Shown here piece after piece: positions 44,898 to 47,951 of a DNA stretch of 47,951 nt. Each line of letters opens with the position of its first letter. Position 1 is the stretch's first letter. The DNA comes from an uncultured Prevotellaceae bacterium (lineage in GTDB: Bacteria; Bacteroidota; Bacteroidia; Bacteroidales; Muribaculaceae): NCBI GenBank assembly GCA_900541935.1, contig UQLZ01000016.1, forward strand, positions 1 to 47,951, read 5' to 3'. A program made the position numbers and the translations under genes. The notes below the pieces were generated by a model. That model was given only the letters and a program-made list of their open reading frames with translations, was not told the origin of the DNA and searched no databases.

Positions 44898-44951
44898 TTA
44901 TAATTGATAAAAAGTAACGACGCAGTTTGCAATTATAACACACCGCTTTTC

Positions 44952-45767
44952 TTATATAATAACCTTTTCACCACACGACAGATATTCAATTGCGTCTCCC
45001 ATAACAGACTTTAGCATCTCATATTGAGGAACTCCGGTGCAATGCATCGTATAATATTTACAGCCAAAACCGAGCAACTCTTTCGCCAAATCTCTGATAA
45101 ATTTCTGCTCTGAACCTATGTCCAATCCGCTTTTGACCAAATGCATGCCGGCAAAGACGTGCGTCACTCTACTTCCTGCCACTTCTTCAGCCCTTCGGAT
45201 AATATTAACGATTCCACTATGCGCACAACCGGCAAAGAGAACAACCTTATCCCCTTCCCTGACTATAAGATTCTGCTCATGGCAGAAATCATCATTGACA
45301 CTTCCGTCACCAGAAAAGAGAAGCCTGTTTCCTATCGGGCAAAAAGAAGCACCACCTACGCCTGCAAACAATGTCATACCATCACCTATCAGCATCTCAT
45401 CTTGGCAGGAAACAATGCGGGAATTACCCTTCAGAGAAACATCAAGACCAATATATTTCAACCCTTCATCACGCAAAGAGAAATGCGGTTCGAAGGCGTG
45501 ATTATTAACGTAAACTTTTGCTGACGAATTTTGCTCAAGGAAAACGCCCAAACCTCCGCCATGGTCATAATGTCCATGAGATAAAACTGCAACCCAAACC
45601 TGTGACAAGTCAACACCAAGGGAAACCGCATTATCATAAAACAAACGATCCTGCCCCATATCAAACAAAACACTACGCCCATCATCCAAACGGATAAACA
45701 GACTCAACCCATGCTCAACAGCCAACCCGCAACGGCTCGTATTCTCAACCAAAGAAACAATTTCCAT
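44952..45767 (-). CDS. MBL-fold metallohydrolase
   Basis: The 271-residue metallo-beta-lactamase-fold protein has the metal motif LSHGHYDHGGGL near residue 63, a CAHSGIVNII histidine motif near 180 and HLVKSG further on. The sequence belongs to the branch often named for dihydropterin/RFA-P synthase-like proteins of anaerobes (VLFDMGQDRLFYDNA). Substrate is not evident from the sequence. It is a single gene with its own -7 box 25 bp upstream. Confidence 0.85.
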   Translation of the reverse strand: MEIVSLVENTSRCGLAVEHGLSLFIRLDDGRSVLFDMGQDRLFYDNAVSLGVDLSQVWVAVLSHGHYDHGGGLGVFLEQNSSAKVYVNNHAFEPHFSLRDEGLKYIGLDVSLKGNSRIVSCQDEMLIGDGMTLFAGVGGASFCPIGNRLLFSGDGSVNDDFCHEQNLIVREGDKVVLFAGCAHSGIVNIIRRAEEVAGSRVTHVFAGMHLVKSGLDIGSEQKFIRDLAKELLGFGCKYYTMHCTGVPQYEMLKSVMGDAIEYLSCGEKVII

Positions 45768-45791
45768 AAATCACCTTATATTATCAAAACA

Positions 45792-45799
45792 CAAAGTTA
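45792..45799 (-). promoter_or_regulatory. -7 box for the MBL-fold gene
   Basis: TAACTTTG on the minus strand, an exact TAnnTTTG. It is 24 bp upstream of the start, giving a leader of about 20 nt. Confidence 0.5.
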
Positions 45800-45848
45800 A
45801 CAAAACCAATACATATTCCAACCGCATAACACAGACATAAAGCCCCAA

Positions 45849-45880
45849 CTTGCCCAACAAGTGTTTTCTTTATACTTTTG
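45849..45880 (+). promoter_or_regulatory. Promoter overlapping the crcB start
   Basis: CTTG (45849-45852, three of four bases of TTTG), 20 bp, then TACTTTTG (45873-45880, exact). The expected transcription start, about five bases after the -7 box, falls on the A of the ATG at 45885. Confidence 0.6.
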
Positions 45881-45884
45881 CAAC

Positions 45885-46274
45885 ATGATAACAGTATTAG
45901 CAAAATTTTTATATGTAGCGGCGGGGAGTTGCCTCGGGGGTGTATGCCGCTATGCCGTCAGTCGTTGGTTTCAAGAAAATACAACGTCTACTTTCCCGTG
46001 GGGAACTTTTGTAGTTAATATCGTTGGCTGCCTTATTATAGGACTGATATACGGCATACTCGACCGTGGTTTCAATATGTCGGAAGGACTTAAACTATTC
46101 CTAACAGTTGGCTTCTGCGGTGGTTTTACAACCTTTTCAACCTTTATGCACGAAAACTACCTATTAATGAGCCCAAGCGGTTTTGGATGGGTTATTCTTT
46201 ACGCAGTTTCAAGTCTTGCAGTCGGCCTTGCCATGGTTTACGGAGGATACTACCTTTCTAAAATTTTTATCTGA
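45885..46274 (+). CDS. crcB: Fluoride channel CrcB/FluC
   Basis: This small four-helix membrane protein forms dual-topology dimers that export fluoride. Diagnostic sequence: GSCLGGVCRYAVSRWF, PWGTFVVNIVGCLIIGL (pore-lining Asn) and GFCGGFTTFSTFMHE (Phe box). The frame opens at 45861, but that ATG lies upstream of the -7 box. The ATG at 45885 (MITVLAKFLYVAAG) gives 129 residues, normal for the family. No fluoride riboswitch can fit if transcription starts at this position. Confidence 0.9.
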   Translation: MITVLAKFLYVAAGSCLGGVCRYAVSRWFQENTTSTFPWGTFVVNIVGCLIIGLIYGILDRGFNMSEGLKLFLTVGFCGGFTTFSTFMHENYLLMSPSGFGWVILYAVSSLAVGLAMVYGGYYLSKIFI

Positions 46275-46866
46275 CAAGCACTGCGGACCTCATATAGCAA
46301 TAACGCATTTCCCACTGCTTTTTTTCTGGCGTATCAATAGGATCATATTCACTAATAATGCAACTCGTGAACAGGTCATCTGCAATAGCAAGAATAACGT
46401 CAGCAAGTTCGAGAGTATCTTCTAACTTTTTGCCTTGACGGCAAAAAATGTTGCGCTCTTTCAAATGCTCATATCCATAAATCGCACCCATAATATTACC
46501 ACATACAGAACCCGTTGAATCACTGTCACCACTATGATTAACAGAAGCGATTATTGCATCCTCAACGCTATCAAGGTGACGGATTGCACATTACAAGGCT
46601 ATAGCGAGCGTTTCCTCCGCAACCCAACCTTCACCGAGTGATTCTATTGCTTTATCATATAAGATATCACAATTCGCCAACCGCATTGCCTTTACGGTCA
46701 ACTCCCTTAAATATTGTCTTTCGTAATAAAAGCGTCCTTTATAAACTTTATCAACGACGTCAAGAGACTCAGCAATAACATCTTCTATATTTTCCATCAC
46801 CTGTCCCAACGTCATTGGTACAATCTTATAGATAATCAAAGTTAGCAAAGCCGCTGGCAAAATCCT
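46267..46866 (-). pseudogene. ADP-ribosylglycohydrolase, decayed (5' truncated, in-frame stop)
   Basis: A single minus-strand frame reads ILPAALLTLIIYKIV, then ESLGEGWVAEETLAIAL, then an in-frame TAA at 46591-46593, then CAIRHLDSVEDAIIASVNHSGDSDSTGS and GNIMGAIYGYEHLKER to a normal end at 46267. The GDSDST motif holds the magnesium ligands of this family. The stop replaces what is usually Tyr. The N-terminal half, including the first metal site, is absent: the homology ends near 46866, exactly where repeat copy D begins. The 3' end overlaps crcB by eight bases. Confidence 0.75.
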
Positions 46867-47105
46867 TTATATTCCGCGTGGGCGGACACATTTGCAATAT
46901 ACCCCCACAAGTAATTGATTTACGGCATATTAAATATAGTAACACTCTAAAAGAGTGTACGCAAAACGTGCCGTTAAAACATTTGTGCCATTCACGGGCT
47001 GAAAGCCCAACGATTCACCAGCCTGGGGCAACGCCCCAGGTGTGCTTCAACCCACTAAAAGCGCTCTGTAGGAGCAAGGAATAAAAAATTCACCCGCCCC
47101 CTGCG
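46867..47105. repeat. Intergenic mosaic palindromic repeat, copy D
   Basis: Modules: ATTCCGCGTGGGCGGA (46871-46886, complement of a block in copy C); ACACTCT-AAA-AGAGTGT (46942-46958); a CGTGCCGTTAAAACA segment; GGGCTGAAAGCCCAACG (46996-47012); CACCAGCCTGGGGC-AAC-GCCCCAGG (ending 47040); and CGCTCTGTAGGAGCAA (47062-47077). CCCGCCCCCTGCGTGGG (47093-47108) is a last imperfect palindrome. It fills the gap between the truncated ADP-ribosylglycohydrolase and the phosphodiesterase gene. Confidence 0.75.
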
Positions 47106-47139
47106 TGGGTATTAAAACATCCAACAATATATATACTAT

Positions 47140-47904
47140 CTACTTACCAGTCTCTGTAACAAGTTTCTTTGCAAGTTCAGGATAATCTGTTGTAATAAAA
47201 TCCACCCCGTTTTCAATAGCGAATTTCATATTCTCCTCACTGTTAACGGTCCAGATATTCACCTTCAAGCCAAGGTTATGAGCTTCCTTAATCCATTCTG
47301 GATGCTTCTTCAATGCACCAACAGAATAGTCTATTCCTGCAAAACCTTCCTTCTTAATTCTATCTGGAGCCAAATCGCCTTCCAAATAATAGATATCCGC
47401 TTCTGGAAGTACCTTCTTCAGCGTCTGACAAACATTTAACGAAAAAGAGATATAATCAACCCTATCCATAAGATTATGCTTCTTGACAGACTCCACAATC
47501 TTACTTACAGCAATATTCTCCTTTTCGACAGTTGCCAAACTCTTAATCTCAAGAATAAACTTAATTTTAGTAGTGTTTGCCATTGCTGACAAAAACTCAT
47601 CTAAAGAAGGAATATGCTCACCGTTAACCAGTTTGAGTTTCTTTACAGAATCATAATCGCTATTTTGAATATTAACACCCTGGAAAACATTGTCGTGATT
47701 AAGAACAATAACCCCGTCACTCGTCATCATAACGTCGAACTCTGAGCCAAAAGCTCCGACAGAATCAGCCTTTGCAAAACTTGCCAAAGAGTTTTGAGCA
47801 GAGCCGTCAGCCTTCCAATATCCCCTATGGGCAATAACTTTAACCCGAGCAAACATACTTGCACTAACCAGCACAAATAGAGCCAATAAAAAATTCTTTT
47901 TCAT
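47140..47904 (-). CDS. Secreted glycerophosphodiester phosphodiesterase
   Basis: The 254-residue protein has a signal peptide (residues 1-19, ending ASMFAR) and a GDPD barrel: VIAHRGYWK (first catalytic His), EFDVMMTSDGVIVLNHD (metal-binding Glu/Asp and second His), FILEIKS, and the C-terminal VNIWTVNSEENM and GVDFITTDYPELA. It hydrolyses glycerophosphodiesters from phospholipid turnover to glycerol-3-phosphate in the periplasm. The frame is complete, with its start 47 bp from the window end. Its promoter is not visible. Confidence 0.93.
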   Translation of the reverse strand: MKKNFLLALFVLVSASMFARVKVIAHRGYWKADGSAQNSLASFAKADSVGAFGSEFDVMMTSDGVIVLNHDNVFQGVNIQNSDYDSVKKLKLVNGEHIPSLDEFLSAMANTTKIKFILEIKSLATVEKENIAVSKIVESVKKHNLMDRVDYISFSLNVCQTLKKVLPEADIYYLEGDLAPDRIKKEGFAGIDYSVGALKKHPEWIKEAHNLGLKVNIWTVNSEENMKFAIENGVDFITTDYPELAKKLVTETGK

Positions 47905-47951
47905 ACGTAAATATTAAGCGTCCCACTTGTGTTGTAGGACAGGTTTATACT

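Noticed and set aside
44897..44939. Terminator for the MBL-fold gene from the 10-bp inverted repeat
   Set aside because: The arms are perfect, but the 23-nt loop and lack of a T run on the minus strand make intrinsic termination unconvincing.
46591..46860. Independent small gene in the ADP-ribosylglycohydrolase region
   Set aside because: It is in the same frame as the 46267-46491 part, separated only by a single TAA, and both match one family.

Overview
This window looks like chromosomal DNA of an AT-rich member of the Bacteroidota, most likely order Bacteroidales. Three things point there. Many start regions carry the Bacteroidota promoter signature (-7 box TAnnTTTG, sometimes with a -33 TTTG about 19-20 bp upstream). 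Shine-Dalgarno sites are mostly absent. The gene content also fits: a FeoA-FeoB fusion, a men cluster, an OmpP1/FadL-type porin, ribosomal protein S16 with a long charged tail, and RHS-like and T9SS-era secreted proteins. No rRNA, tRNA or CRISPR array was recognised.

Layout. 1-1.7 kb: a minus-strand pair of secreted proteins, the second a truncated RHS-like N-terminus. 1.9-5.8 kb: a plus-strand operon (dCMP deaminase, S41 protease, 5-formyl-THF cyclo-ligase, a ScdA/hemerythrin-like protein, a LuxR-type regulator). 5.8-9.4 kb: xseB-xseA-metG on the minus strand. 9.5-11.9 kb: FeoAB iron transporter. 12-17.6 kb: menaquinone genes menE-menC-menB-menD behind a flippase-like membrane protein. 17.7-19.9 kb: an esterase and a flavodoxin-ferredoxin on the plus strand, separated from the men operon by a symmetric divergent promoter. 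19.9-26 kb: outer-membrane protein pair, TrmN6, FtsH, RsfS. 26.5-28 kb: fabI and a frameshifted ECF sigma factor.

28.5-37.1 kb is the accessory core. It is a tightly coupled three-gene operon that I interpret as an anti-phage or restriction-type system: a phospholipase-D-like nuclease fused to a SNF2 helicase, a 1109-residue Eco57I-like adenine methyltransferase, and a DprA/SLOG-like protein. The third gene is split by a 1.43 kb IS element. Its reading frame is restored exactly if the element and a 2-bp duplication are removed.

37.5-43.8 kb returns to housekeeping genes: a C1 peptidase lipoprotein, carB, carA and rpsP. 44-48 kb holds an NlpE-like lipoprotein, an MBL-fold hydrolase, the fluoride channel gene crcB (apparently leaderless), a decayed ADP-ribosylglycohydrolase and a glycerophosphodiesterase.

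Four intergenic spaces (26.2-26.5, 37.1-37.5, 44.6-44.9 and 46.9-47.1 kb) contain mosaics of one shared family of palindromic modules in both orientations. They sit next to gene ends, the IS and a truncated pseudogene, and one hairpin module shows a compensatory base-pair change. Together with the broken defence-like operon, this repeat family is the least explained part of the window.
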